Source: Clostridiales bacterium (GTDB lineage Bacteria > Bacillota > Clostridia > Lachnospirales > WQUN01). Taken from it: a stretch of DNA of 33,058 nt. This document shows, piece after piece, positions 24,386 to 32,939 of this stretch (position 1 is the stretch's first letter; each line of letters starts with the position of its first letter). Where the stretch lies: the NCBI GenBank assembly GCA_031269465.1, contig JAISZB010000388.1:1-33058 (forward strand). Reading direction: 5' to 3'. A program made the translations under genes and the position numbers. A model generated the notes under the pieces. It was given only the letters and a program-made list of their open reading frames with translations. It had not been told where the DNA came from and did no database searches.

Positions 24386-24601
24386 TTAAAGTTCAGATTT
24401 CTCAACTTGGCTGAAAAGCGAGTGCGGAATGCCGATTTCGGCATTCACCTTCCTTGAAATCGGATAATCAGGCTCAAAATCGATGCATTTTACATCACGC
24501 CTTAATTGAATATGTATATTAAGAATCTCTATTATTGGCTCAATGTCTTTATACCTATATTTAGTTATAAATCTTTTTGATGACAAGTTTTCAGCTAACA
24601 T
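24386..24601 (-). CDS. Small hypothetical ORF overlapping a repeat element
   Basis: 71 codons. The first 40 residues (start MLAENLSSKRFITKYRYKDI) have a plausible protein composition, but the remainder is encoded by the repeat at 24393-24475, so at best this is the truncated start of a lost gene. No clear ribosome binding site and no recognisable family. Confidence 0.2.
   Translation of the reverse strand: MLAENLSSKRFITKYRYKDIEPIIEILNIHIQLRRDVKCIDFEPDYPISRKVNAEIGIPHSLFSQVEKSEL
24393..24475. repeat. MITE-like repeat, diverged
   Basis: CAGATTTCTCA-like left end, core GTGCGGAATGCCGATTTCGG with its inverted half CGGCATTC, and GGATAATCAGGCTC on the right, followed by AAAATCGATGCATTTT. Ends are diverged. 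Confidence 0.6.
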
Positions 24602-25600
24602 GCACTATTATAAGGTGAAAATACAATTAACTCTATCATTCTAAATATGATGATTAAAATTTTAATCATAAAATTATGTATCTATATTATGTAAATTCAA
24701 AAAATTCAAAGCAGATCTTTTCCTTTATTTATACATTTAGCCTATTGATTTAATCATCTCGTCGTTCTTTCCACTTGACATGGTATGGCAAATTATATAT
24801 AATAACGACGAATAAGCGCGAATCTCGATTTTTAAAATAACAAAACGTCTAACTATTTTGCATTTGCAAATTTCCAATAACTTTCTTGTATTCCTTCAAT
24901 TAAAAATATATATCTATAATTTATTGCATAATTTATAAGATTATCTATCTTGTTAAATTATCTATCTTGTTAAATTATTATCACAATAATATGCTTATAT
25001 ATCCTTTTAGATTTAAGTATGAAAGCTAGTTAATCATTAAGGTAAAACCCTGTTATTGCTTTTATTTAGTTGTTTTCAATATCTCAGTATTACTAGATTC
25101 TTGCAGATCTCTTTTTAAATTCGGTTTTTATTCCATGGATTAATTCTACATTCTACTTCGCTTTAAAGTTAAGGGCTTCAACAGGTCTTCTATCTTTTTA
25201 AATGAAGATGTGCTTGCATATTTTTGTAAAATGTAATCATTTATTACTTTGTGTTGCTTTCCTAAATGACATGCTAAAATAAATTACAATATACTAACCT
25301 AACTTTGTTAGCAAGTTAATTGATAATTTTCATTGGCTAAGAAGATGTGTTAAAGGATAGCTTCAGTATATTCCATAACAAGCGTATTAACTTATCTTTC
25401 ATATGACTCTAGAATATCATGCCTGCCTTGCTATTTCTGAAAGCTTTCTTGATCCATGCTGATTTGCATTTGGAACTGCCTGTTGCTGATCTTGAATATA
25501 CAGGGAGTGCTAAATGTGCATTTCGCACCTTGAAAGCCGATAAACAAGCTCATATGACTGCAAATCAGTAGAAAAAGCATCTACATAAAGGTGGTGGTAA
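24602..25600. other. Very AT-rich gene-free kilobase upstream of the protease
   Basis: No open frame of interest. Strikingly AT-rich from about 24600 to 25350, with a tandem direct repeat of ATTATCTATCTTGTTAA (two copies at about 24940-24977). A MITE copy sits at 25455-25571 close to the start of the surface-protein operon. The promoter of the protease is expected here, but no -35/-10 pair stands out from the AT-rich background. Confidence 0.45.
25455..25571. repeat. MITE-like repeat
   Basis: Ends ATGCTGATTTGCAT and ATGACTGCAAATCAG, inner CTTGAATATACAGGGAGTGC and a shortened core TAAATGTGCATTTCGCACC, then ATAAACAAGCTCAT. It lies about 120 bp upstream of the protease gene and could affect its expression. 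Confidence 0.7.
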
Positions 25601-25666
25601 ATGGTCTGTGAGTATGAAATAAGCTCTTTTATTCATCTCGGCCTGAAGATGAAACCAAAGAGCTAG
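25601..25666 (+). CDS. Possible 21-residue leader peptide
   Basis: An ATG preceded by AAAGGTGGTGG opens a 21-codon frame (starting MVCEYEISSF, ending KMKPKS) that stops 24 bases before the protease start. The second half of the frame coincides with a strong hairpin. This could be a leader peptide coupled to an RNA structure, or a chance frame. Confidence 0.3.
   Translation: MVCEYEISSFIHLGLKMKPKS
25622..25664 (+). promoter_or_regulatory. Leader hairpin before the protease ribosome binding site
   Basis: The outer stem AGCTCTTT / AAAGAGCT (25622-25629 with 25657-25664) and inner stem TTCATCT / AGATGAA (25632-25638 with 25647-25653) enclose the loop CGGCCTGA. The structure ends 12 bases before GGAAGGAG, the ribosome binding site of the protease. 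It could be a translational control or mRNA-stability element. No T-tract follows, so it is not a standard terminator. Confidence 0.5.
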
Positions 25667-25690
25667 AAACAGAAAGGGAAGGAGCTTTTA

Positions 25691-28600
25691 ATGTTTAGTC
25701 TTAATGTATTTTCAACAAGATGCAAAAAGCTTCTAACTGCCTTTTTCATGCTGGCGTTCATGCTATCAGCCATGCCCTTCGCCGCTATGGCAGAAGAAGG
25801 ACAGCAAGCATCAATTTCGGAGGGAAGCTTAAAAAGCGAGAAACCCGAACCCCCAGTCTTCAGCTCGACAGCCGACTCCATTCCCGCCCCGCTTCCAGAA
25901 AAGCCCGCGAGGCTGACAGTTTCCTCCACGGAAACCGAACATGAACCGGAAGAAAGGTCGCTTATAGAGTCTTCACTTAATGCTGATTTTATTCAGTGGC
26001 TTCGCGACGGCAGCAAGGCAGCCGGCCATATTCCGCCTTCTTTTACATTCACTCAAAATCCTTCTTCGCAAGATGCGGCAGTCCCGGGGGCCTCGCGTTA
26101 CGATCCGCGCGAAAACGAAAACGAGACGATAACCGGCGTCAGAAGCCAAGGCTCTTTGGGAACATGCTGGGCGCACGGATCAATCGGCGCTTTGGAATCG
26201 TTTATTAAGACCGTCACGGGCATCACCACTGATTGGTCCGAGAACCACATGCGGTACGCCTTGAGCAGCGATCACGGCAATCCATACGGCTTTACCCGCG
26301 AAAGCGGCAGTGGAGGAACTTTCCTGATGGCATCAGCGTATTTCATGCGCCGCGCCGTCTCCGGGCCTGTATATGAAACAGCGGATCCATATACCCATAG
26401 CCTGACGGAAGATCCATTTTTATACACCGCCCCACGCATAGGAAAGGTTACAGGAACAATAAACATACCAAATTTGGCAAGCGGGGTTCCGGCAACAAAC
26501 GAAGCCTATAAGAGCCAGCTGAAAACAGCCATAGGACTCTACGGCGGCCTGGACATGGCGTACTACTCCCTGGACGGCCTCTATAAGCTTGATTCAAATG
26601 GAGATCAAACCTATCACAACCCAGAAGTCAAAGCCGGAAATCATGAAGTTCTGCTTGTAGGTTGGGACGACAGCTATGCCGCTTCAAATTTCGCGACTCG
26701 TCCCGCCGGCGACGGAGCATGGCTCGTGAAGAACAGCTGGGGCGAGGCATGGGGCCGAGACGGTTATTTTTGGATGTCATACTATTGCCCTATAAACGAT
26801 GTAAACGCCGTTACCGGATATCAATCCGACTTCACAAGCGGCATATACGACTACTCGCCACTTGGAGCGATTGGATATTATTCGGACAACATATCCTCAT
26901 CTGTTTACCACGCCAACATATTCGACTGCTACGACCCCAGCGCCACGCTCACCCAGGCGGCTTTCTACCTGGGGAATGAATCCGCTGACTGCTATGTTTA
27001 TGTCGCAACCGGTCCGATTGGGACGTCCTCATCGACGCTTCTAAGCCAAGCAATAAGTTCAGCAGCGATAGGAAGCCTGCCTTCATCCAAGCACCCTTAT
27101 CCCGGATACTACACCGTTGACCTCCAAACTCCTGTAAACGTAAGCGGCAAATCATTCGCTATCGTTGTAAGAAGCGTAAAAAAGCCAGGTTCTCAAGCCC
27201 TGAAAGTTTTTGTGGAGTATGCGATATCCGGCTGGTCGGATCGCGCCATCACCTTTCCAGATCAAAGCTACATGCGCTACAGCAATTATTCGACATGGAC
27301 AGACATAAGCGCCGCAGGCCACAACGCGGTAATATACGGAATTGTAAACGGAAGCGCAGGAGTGACGGATCAGCCCAGATCCACCCAAAGCGACAGCGCA
27401 TGCATTCTTACATACAATGCCAACGGAGGTTCCAACGCGCCTGTCGCGCAGACCGCCTCACCCGGATCATCAGTGACAATAAGCTCGAGCGTTCCTACGC
27501 GCTTTGCCTATAACTTTCTCGGATGGTCGACCTCAATTAACGCGACAGAAGCCACATACAGCCCTGGAGCAATCATCGCCTTAAATTCAAGCTTGGTTTT
27601 GTACGCTGTGTGGCAAGAGCCTGCGACTATTTCACTAAATGTCGCAAAGACCGTATCCATCTCCAATGGCCAGGTGAAGTACTATAAATTCATCCCCTCC
27701 GCAAGCGGCATATATACATTTGATTCCACCTACAACGCCGGCGCCGATGTTGATCCCTATGCAACCTTGCATACAAGCGACGGCGCGAGCATCAACGACA
27801 GCATAGCCGACGACGACGCGGCTGGGCTCCGCAATTTCAGAATTACAGCCTCGCTGAACGCAGGCCAATCTTATTACCTCTGCGCTGAAGTGTATACTCA
27901 AACGGCAAGCGGAATATATTCGATAACAGCCTCTCAAGGAGCGAGGCATACAATCTTCTACGACGCAAACGGCGGCGCCGGAGCGCCCCCCACCCAGTAC
28001 ATAACTCCGGGAAGCATCATAATCAGCGCTACGATTCCGACGCGTTTAGGCTATACATTCATAGGGTGGTCGACAAGCCCCTCCGCCTCAACCGCAGAGT
28101 TTCTTCCAAAAGGTTCAACCTCCGGAATCAGCGAGAACAAGAATATTTACGCCGTTTGGCAGCCAGCTGAAATCCTCGAGCTGAATTCTCCGAAGACAGT
28201 CAACATTAATTTCAGCAAGAAAGTTGTTTTTTTCTCCTTTACTCCGTCCGTCACAGCAACCTACATATTTGAGTCTTCACTGCAAACTGGCGATCCCAAC
28301 TCTTACTTGTACAACGGCGGAGGCACTCTCATCACGTTAGACGATGACAGCGCCGGACATCTTAATTTCAGGCTGTCGTGCAATCTTGTCGCGGGAGCCG
28401 AATATTACTTTGGAGCAGGGAGTTTTTCAACAAGCACAGCCTCCTACACCGTCACTCTAAGGGCAAACGAGCCCGCTCAGGCCCTTGCGCCCATAATCTC
28501 CGTCACTAACATTGCCGGCGGAAAGAGCGCAGCCTTGTCGTCAGCTACTGCAGGGGCAACGATTCGCTATACCATTGACGGCTCTGCTCCGACGGCGTCA

Positions 28601-29845
28601 AGCGCTCTTTACAGCGCTCCGATATCTTTTACACTGCCTGGAACAACAATAATAAAGGCTATTTCTGTCAGAAGCGGAATGGCAAACTCATCTCCGACAT
28701 CCGAAACCGTCACTGTAGCCGCAGCGCCCGCTCCGACAGCAAACCCGCCTAGCGGCGCTGTAAGCCCCGGACAAAGAATAACTCTGAGCACGAGCCTCTC
28801 AAATGCGAAGATTTATTACACAAAGGACAACTCTACGCCGACTTCGGCAAGCGCAAGATATGAATCGCCCATTGCCGTCACTTCCAATACAGTCATAAAG
28901 GCTATAGCGTCATTGGATGGCTATGCCAACAGCGCGCTGGCAACTTTCAGCTACACGATAGCCAACCCTGTTTTAGAGGCGGGAAATGTCAGCGGAATGC
29001 AGGGCTCAGTAGTTGATGTGCCAGTTTCAATCTCCAATAATCCTGGCATGGCTGGATTTACTATCAATCTGGCGTTCGATTCATCCAAGCTTACATATAT
29101 ATCAGCCTCAAAGGCAATCGAACTGCCCGACGGGATTCTTTTTTCGTCTTCCCAAAACAGTTCGACAGTTAAGATTGACTGGGGAGCAATAAACGACTAC
29201 AGCGGAAACGGCGTTCTCTTTACCGTGCGCTTTCGGATAGGGCAATCGGCGGCCACAGGCAGCACGCCCATTACGCTTTCCTATCCAAGCAATAGCATTA
29301 TTAATAATAAGATTCAGCCATACGCTCCATCAATAGCGCACGGGAGCGTCACCATCATCGAAAATCATCAAATTTACGGCGATGTAGACAATGACGGAAA
29401 AGTGCAAATGGGAGACGCAATACTTGTAGCGCAGTACTATGTAGGCGGCTACGGGGTAGTTTTCAATGAATCCCAGCGAGCCGCGGCAGATGCGAACGCA
29501 GATGGAAGCATCACGCTGGGGGACGCGGTTCTCATAGCCCAGTACTATGTTGGAGGATATGGAGCCGTCTTAGGTCCTCAGCCGCATTCAGCGCCTTCAC
29601 AAGGCGAGCAGACGTACCCCGAAGCTTACTCCGCATCAAGACTTGTGATGGGAGATATTGACGGAAACGGCGCGGCAGATTCCTTTGACTTGCAAATTCT
29701 CATCAATTATATCGCTTATGGAAATGTCACTTTGGCGGGAAACTCCATAATTGCCGCGGATCTTAATAAAGACGGTGATATCTCCACAAGTGATTTGATT
29801 CTTCTAGCGCAGTATCTTGAAGGATCTTTCAGTGAATTTTATTAA
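25691..29845 (+). CDS. Secreted papain-like (C1) protease with cohesin and two dockerin domains
   Basis: 1384 residues with a strong ribosome binding site (GGAAGGAG). Signal peptide at about 1-35 (LLTAFFMLAFMLSAMPFAAMA). Papain-family domain at about 145-370: QGSLGTCWAHGS (catalytic Cys near 159), NHEVLLVGWDD (His near 318), AWLVKNSWGEAWGRDGYFWM (Asn near 348). A lectin-like region usual in clostridial C1 peptidases follows. Then two Listeria-Bacteroides (InlB B-type) repeats at about 572-640 and 755-828 (YNANGG, FLGWS; YDANGG, FIGWS), each followed by a PPC-like beta domain; two chitobiase-type modules (RYTIDGSAPTASSALY; YYTKDNSTPTSASARY) at about 935-1090; a cohesin (GSVVDVPVSISNNPGMAGF) at about 1093-1225; dockerin 1 (DVDNDGKVQMGDA, DANADGSITLGDA) at about 1232-1295; dockerin 2 (DIDGNGAADSFDL, DLNKDGDISTSDL) to the C-terminus. 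Likely an extracellular protease docked on a surface scaffold; the SLH-cohesin gene follows after 55 bp. Confidence 0.9.
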   Translation: MFSLNVFSTRCKKLLTAFFMLAFMLSAMPFAAMAEEGQQASISEGSLKSEKPEPPVFSSTADSIPAPLPEKPARLTVSSTETEHEPEERSLIESSLNADFIQWLRDGSKAAGHIPPSFTFTQNPSSQDAAVPGASRYDPRENENETITGVRSQGSLGTCWAHGSIGALESFIKTVTGITTDWSENHMRYALSSDHGNPYGFTRESGSGGTFLMASAYFMRRAVSGPVYETADPYTHSLTEDPFLYTAPRIGKVTGTINIPNLASGVPATNEAYKSQLKTAIGLYGGLDMAYYSLDGLYKLDSNGDQTYHNPEVKAGNHEVLLVGWDDSYAASNFATRPAGDGAWLVKNSWGEAWGRDGYFWMSYYCPINDVNAVTGYQSDFTSGIYDYSPLGAIGYYSDNISSSVYHANIFDCYDPSATLTQAAFYLGNESADCYVYVATGPIGTSSSTLLSQAISSAAIGSLPSSKHPYPGYYTVDLQTPVNVSGKSFAIVVRSVKKPGSQALKVFVEYAISGWSDRAITFPDQSYMRYSNYSTWTDISAAGHNAVIYGIVNGSAGVTDQPRSTQSDSACILTYNANGGSNAPVAQTASPGSSVTISSSVPTRFAYNFLGWSTSINATEATYSPGAIIALNSSLVLYAVWQEPATISLNVAKTVSISNGQVKYYKFIPSASGIYTFDSTYNAGADVDPYATLHTSDGASINDSIADDDAAGLRNFRITASLNAGQSYYLCAEVYTQTASGIYSITASQGARHTIFYDANGGAGAPPTQYITPGSIIISATIPTRLGYTFIGWSTSPSASTAEFLPKGSTSGISENKNIYAVWQPAEILELNSPKTVNINFSKKVVFFSFTPSVTATYIFESSLQTGDPNSYLYNGGGTLITLDDDSAGHLNFRLSCNLVAGAEYYFGAGSFSTSTASYTVTLRANEPAQALAPIISVTNIAGGKSAALSSATAGATIRYTIDGSAPTASSALYSAPISFTLPGTTIIKAISVRSGMANSSPTSETVTVAAAPAPTANPPSGAVSPGQRITLSTSLSNAKIYYTKDNSTPTSASARYESPIAVTSNTVIKAIASLDGYANSALATFSYTIANPVLEAGNVSGMQGSVVDVPVSISNNPGMAGFTINLAFDSSKLTYISASKAIELPDGILFSSSQNSSTVKIDWGAINDYSGNGVLFTVRFRIGQSAATGSTPITLSYPSNSIINNKIQPYAPSIAHGSVTIIENHQIYGDVDNDGKVQMGDAILVAQYYVGGYGVVFNESQRAAADANADGSITLGDAVLIAQYYVGGYGAVLGPQPHSAPSQGEQTYPEAYSASRLVMGDIDGNGAADSFDLQILINYIAYGNVTLAGNSIIAADLNKDGDISTSDLILLAQYLEGSFSEFY

Positions 29846-29900
29846 GCAGCTGATTCTTACTCCATTATCAAAATAGAGTTTCTTATAGGGGAGTGAAGTC

Positions 29901-32462
29901 GTGAAAGCTTTAAAAAAGTGCCTATGCTTTGCTGTAATCATAGCTATGTCACTTCAGACAGTGCAAGCCGCATTTGCTGAAGACATCCCCACGTTCACCG
30001 TCGAAGCGCCTGAAATCATATATCCTGAACAAATCTTCGAGGTATATGTCAAGCTGTATAGCGACTCAGGCATTGCCATCATACCGCTGGAGCTGGCATT
30101 TGACAGTGAGTATTTTGAATTTATCGGATACGAAAGCTATGTTCCAGAAAATGTGCTTTTTTCATTCATCCAGATAACCGCCGATGAAAGCGCAGTGGCC
30201 ATTGATATAGGCTCAATGGCAAACTTCACAAAAAACGGAACTTTGGTGGAGTTAATATTCAAAGCAGCCTCGAATATACCGCAAGGCTCCTATGATTTCA
30301 GTTTGCGGCTAAAAGATGGTCAATCTGTAAAATATATGGTTGATAAATCCGTACAGATTGACATTGAGTCCTTGCTCATTTCTGGATCTGCTACAGTTCT
30401 CGGTTCCACAGGTGAAGACTCCAGCGAATCCGCTTCCGCAAGCGACAGCTCAACCGAGTCCGATTCTGCGAGCGACAGCTCAACCGAGTCCGATTCCTCT
30501 AGCGACAGCTCAACCGAGTCTGATTCTGCGAGCGACAGCTCAACCGAATCCGATTCCTCTAGCGACAGCTCAACCGAGTCTGATTCTGCGAGCGACAGCT
30601 CAACCGAGTCCGATTCCTCTAGCGACAGCTCAACCGAGTCCGATTCCTCTAGCGACAGCTCAACCGAGTCCGATTCTTCAAGCGACAGCTCAACCGAGTC
30701 CGATTCTTCAAGCGACAGCTCAACCGAGTCCGATTCCTCTAGCGACAGCTCAACCGAGTCTGATTCTGCGAGCGACAGCTCAACCGAGTCCGATTCTGCG
30801 AGCGACAGCTCAACCGAGTCCGATTCCTCTAGCGACAGCTCAACCGAGTCTGATTCTGCGAGCGACAGCTCAACCGAGTCCGATTCCTCTAGCGACAGCT
30901 CAACCGAGTCCGATTCTTCAAGCGACAGCTCAACCGAGTCCGATTCCTCTAGCGACAGCTCAACCGAGTCTGATTCTGCGAGCGACAGCTCAACCGAGTC
31001 TGATTCTTCAAGCGACAGCTCAACCGAGTCCGATTCCTCTAGCGACAGCTCAACCGAGTCTGATTCTTCAAGCGACAGCTCAACCGAGTCTGATTCTGCG
31101 AGCGACAGCTCAACCGAGTCCGATTCCTCTAGCGACAGCTCAACCGAGTCTGATTCTTCAAGCGACAGCTCAACCGAGTCTGATTCTGCAAGCGACAGCT
31201 CAACCGAGTCCGATTCTGCAAGCGACAGCTCAACCGAATCCGATTCCTCTAGCGACAGCTCAACCGAATCTGATTCTGCAAGCGACAGCTCAACCGAATC
31301 CGATTCCTCTAGCGACAGCTCAACCGGGTCTGATTCCTCTAGCGACAGCTCAACCGGGTCTGATTCCTCTAGCGACAGCTCCAGCGAGTCTGATTCTTCA
31401 AGCGACAGCTCAACCGGGTCTGATTCCTCTAGCGACAGTTCAACCGGGTCTGATTCCTCAAGCGACAGCTCCAGCGAGTCTGATTCTTCAAGCGACAGCT
31501 CCAGCGAATCCGATTCCTCTAGCGACAGCTCAACAGGATCCGAATCCTCTAGCGACAGCTCAACGGGATCCGATTCCTCTAGCGACAGCTCAACAGGATC
31601 CGATTCCTCTAGCGACAGCTCAACAGGATCCGATTCCTCTAGCGACAGCTCAACGGGATCCGAATCCTCTAGCAACAGCTCAACGTCTAGCGACTCTGGA
31701 ACATCAAGTTCAATTTCAAGCTCTGCAACGAGCTTCCCGTCGATTGGAACGCAGACGCTGCCTGCAGGCATAAGATTCGCTTCAGCAATTCCTTTGAAAC
31801 TCGGAAATGCAGATGTTAGGCAAAACCTAGAATTAAGCATCAGCATCATAAAGGAAGCCGGACAGAAGATTTCAAAGGAACTGTATAAATTAGGACTATT
31901 ATTGGGTACAGGCGCAAATAATGTCGGAGAACCTGAATTCGAACTGGATCGCCCATTGACGCGCGTTGAAGCGCTTTCATTAATTCTTCGCCTGCTGGGC
32001 GTTGAAGGAGAAGCCGCCAAGTATTCCGGTGAAAATCCATTCCGGGATGTGCCTGAATGGGCTCAGAAATATGCCGCCTATGCCTTCAACTCGGGCTTGG
32101 TGTTTGGCGTTGACGAGCAAAATACCTCAATGGACGCAAAAAGAGATATTACATATCAAGAATTCACGGCAATGCTGCTTCGCGTCTTAGGATATACAGA
32201 GGCTAAAGGGAGCTTTGCATTTGACAAGGCCCTGGATAAATCCGTTGAGGCATCGTTGTTTACATTCAATGAAAATCAAGTGTTTTCTGAACAGAAAGCT
32301 TTCTCCAGGAATGAGGCTGCTGTTGCTCTAGCGGATGCATTGACCGCATATCATCCTGAAACGGAGCAGCTATTCATATATACCCTCGTTGACAAGGGCA
32401 TCCTCTCCCTGCAGCAGGCTAATACGTTCATAAGCTCTCTGTCTGAAATATACCTGCACTGA
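29901..32462 (+). CDS. Cohesin - Ser/Asp-repeat - SLH surface anchoring protein (scaffoldin-like)
   Basis: 853 residues, GTG start after AGGGGAG. Signal peptide at about 1-26 (ends QAAFAED). Residues about 30-165 form a cohesin-like beta domain: [47 protein letters not shown]. From about 175 to 600 runs a Ser/Asp/Thr/Glu stalk of about 42 ten-residue units ([10 protein letters not shown] and variants), like clumping-factor stalks. The C-terminal 190 residues contain S-layer-homology motifs: [54 protein letters not shown] and [14 protein letters not shown], which would bind secondary cell-wall polymer. The architecture matches cellulosome anchoring scaffoldins such as OlpA (one cohesin plus SLH) with an unusually long acidic stalk. 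It probably forms an operon with the dockerin protease just upstream and would display it on the cell surface; cohesin-dockerin pairing is inferred. Confidence 0.85.
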   Translation: MKALKKCLCFAVIIAMSLQTVQAAFAEDIPTFTVEAPEIIYPEQIFEVYVKLYSDSGIAIIPLELAFDSEYFEFIGYESYVPENVLFSFIQITADESAVAIDIGSMANFTKNGTLVELIFKAASNIPQGSYDFSLRLKDGQSVKYMVDKSVQIDIESLLISGSATVLGSTGEDSSESASASDSSTESDSASDSSTESDSSSDSSTESDSASDSSTESDSSSDSSTESDSASDSSTESDSSSDSSTESDSSSDSSTESDSSSDSSTESDSSSDSSTESDSSSDSSTESDSASDSSTESDSASDSSTESDSSSDSSTESDSASDSSTESDSSSDSSTESDSSSDSSTESDSSSDSSTESDSASDSSTESDSSSDSSTESDSSSDSSTESDSSSDSSTESDSASDSSTESDSSSDSSTESDSSSDSSTESDSASDSSTESDSASDSSTESDSSSDSSTESDSASDSSTESDSSSDSSTGSDSSSDSSTGSDSSSDSSSESDSSSDSSTGSDSSSDSSTGSDSSSDSSSESDSSSDSSSESDSSSDSSTGSESSSDSSTGSDSSSDSSTGSDSSSDSSTGSDSSSDSSTGSESSSNSSTSSDSGTSSSISSSATSFPSIGTQTLPAGIRFASAIPLKLGNADVRQNLELSISIIKEAGQKISKELYKLGLLLGTGANNVGEPEFELDRPLTRVEALSLILRLLGVEGEAAKYSGENPFRDVPEWAQKYAAYAFNSGLVFGVDEQNTSMDAKRDITYQEFTAMLLRVLGYTEAKGSFAFDKALDKSVEASLFTFNENQVFSEQKAFSRNEAAVALADALTAYHPETEQLFIYTLVDKGILSLQQANTFISSLSEIYLH
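30441..31700 (+). repeat. 30-bp tandem repeat, about 42 units, encoding the Ser/Asp stalk
   Basis: The unit AGCGACAGCTCAACCGAGTC plus ten more bases (CGATTCCTCT or variants) recurs with strict 30-bp spacing from 30441 to the last degenerate unit at 31671, with no length change. Variation is confined mainly to GCG/GCA/TCT/TCA, GAG/GAA/GGG and TCC/TCT codons. GGATCC-containing units cluster at the 3' end and GAGTCCGATTCCTCT units at the 5' side, pointing to recent local duplication. The array is a likely site of length change by slippage or recombination and of assembly error. Confidence 0.95.
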
Positions 32463-32557
32463 TTCGCAGTTTCAAACAATTATCTCTGATATAAACTCAG
32501 GCATTAATTCTTAAGCGCTTAAAAAAGCGTGCTGGGAAAGAATCAAATCCAATGCCC

Positions 32558-32731
32558 AGGCTTTCCAGCCTGCTTTCTATACTGATTTTCGTACTAAATT
32601 GCCTATTCTGGGAGCTTGATTATACAGCGAGCGTGAAATGCAAAATCGGCATTTCGCACCACTCAGTGGATAATCAAGCTCCAAAAAAGGAACATTGAAT
32701 GAGAATCAGTATATCGCAGGCTGGAAAGCCT
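32558..32731. terminator. 16-bp hairpin interrupted by a MITE in its loop
   Basis: AGGCTTTCCAGCCTGC (32558-32573) and its exact complement GCAGGCTGGAAAGCCT (32716-32731) flank the repeat element at 32580-32711. Removing the element and one TA leaves a 16-bp stem with the eight-base loop TTTCTATC, which would be a plausible terminator or attenuating hairpin for the scaffoldin operon, although no clear T-tract follows. Confidence 0.6.
32578..32713. repeat. MITE-like repeat, best-preserved full-length copy
   Basis: Element 32580-32711 (132 bp), ends TACTGATTTTCGTACT and TGAGAATCAGTA, flanked by TA at 32578-32579 and 32712-32713. Inner arms GGGAGCTTGATTATAC and GGATAATCAAGCTCC, and a core GTGAAATGCAAAATCGGC then ATTTCGCACC. 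This copy defines the family's layout. Confidence 0.9.
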
Positions 32732-32780
32732 TAACCGTGAATAATGAGAATTAGTAAAGCGTTTAAGCATGCTTGAGATT

Positions 32781-32885
32781 TATATGCAGATTTGCAGTTA
32801 AACGCATCTATTTTGGAGCTTGATTATCCATAGAGGCGCTCTATAATCAAGCTCCAAAATAGGAATTTCCATGCAAATCAGTATA
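32781..32885. repeat. MITE-like repeat, short subtype
   Basis: Left end TATATGCAGATTTGCA and right end ATGCAAATCAGTATA. Inner arms CTATTTTGGAGCTTGATTAT and ATAATCAAGCTCCAAAATAG are a perfect 20-bp inverted repeat around a short loop (CCATAGAGGCGCTCT). No central palindrome. Confidence 0.85.
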
Positions 32886-32939
32886 CTTGCAAATTCTTTG
32901 AAATTGCTGGAGTCTTGCAATAAACTCAATATGCATCCA

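Noticed and set aside
30441..31700. CRISPR-like array
   Set aside because: Units are contiguous 30-bp coding repeats without spacers, inside a long gene.
30340..31773. 477-codon plus-strand frame ([10 protein letters not shown] units)
   Set aside because: Same repeat read in a second frame; overlaps the scaffoldin gene and has no start signals.
30320..32020. 566-codon minus-strand frame over the repeat ([10 protein letters not shown] units)
   Set aside because: A 30-bp repeat without stops in one frame keeps other frames open too; there is no ribosome binding site, and the plus-strand protein has a signal peptide, cohesin and SLH domains.
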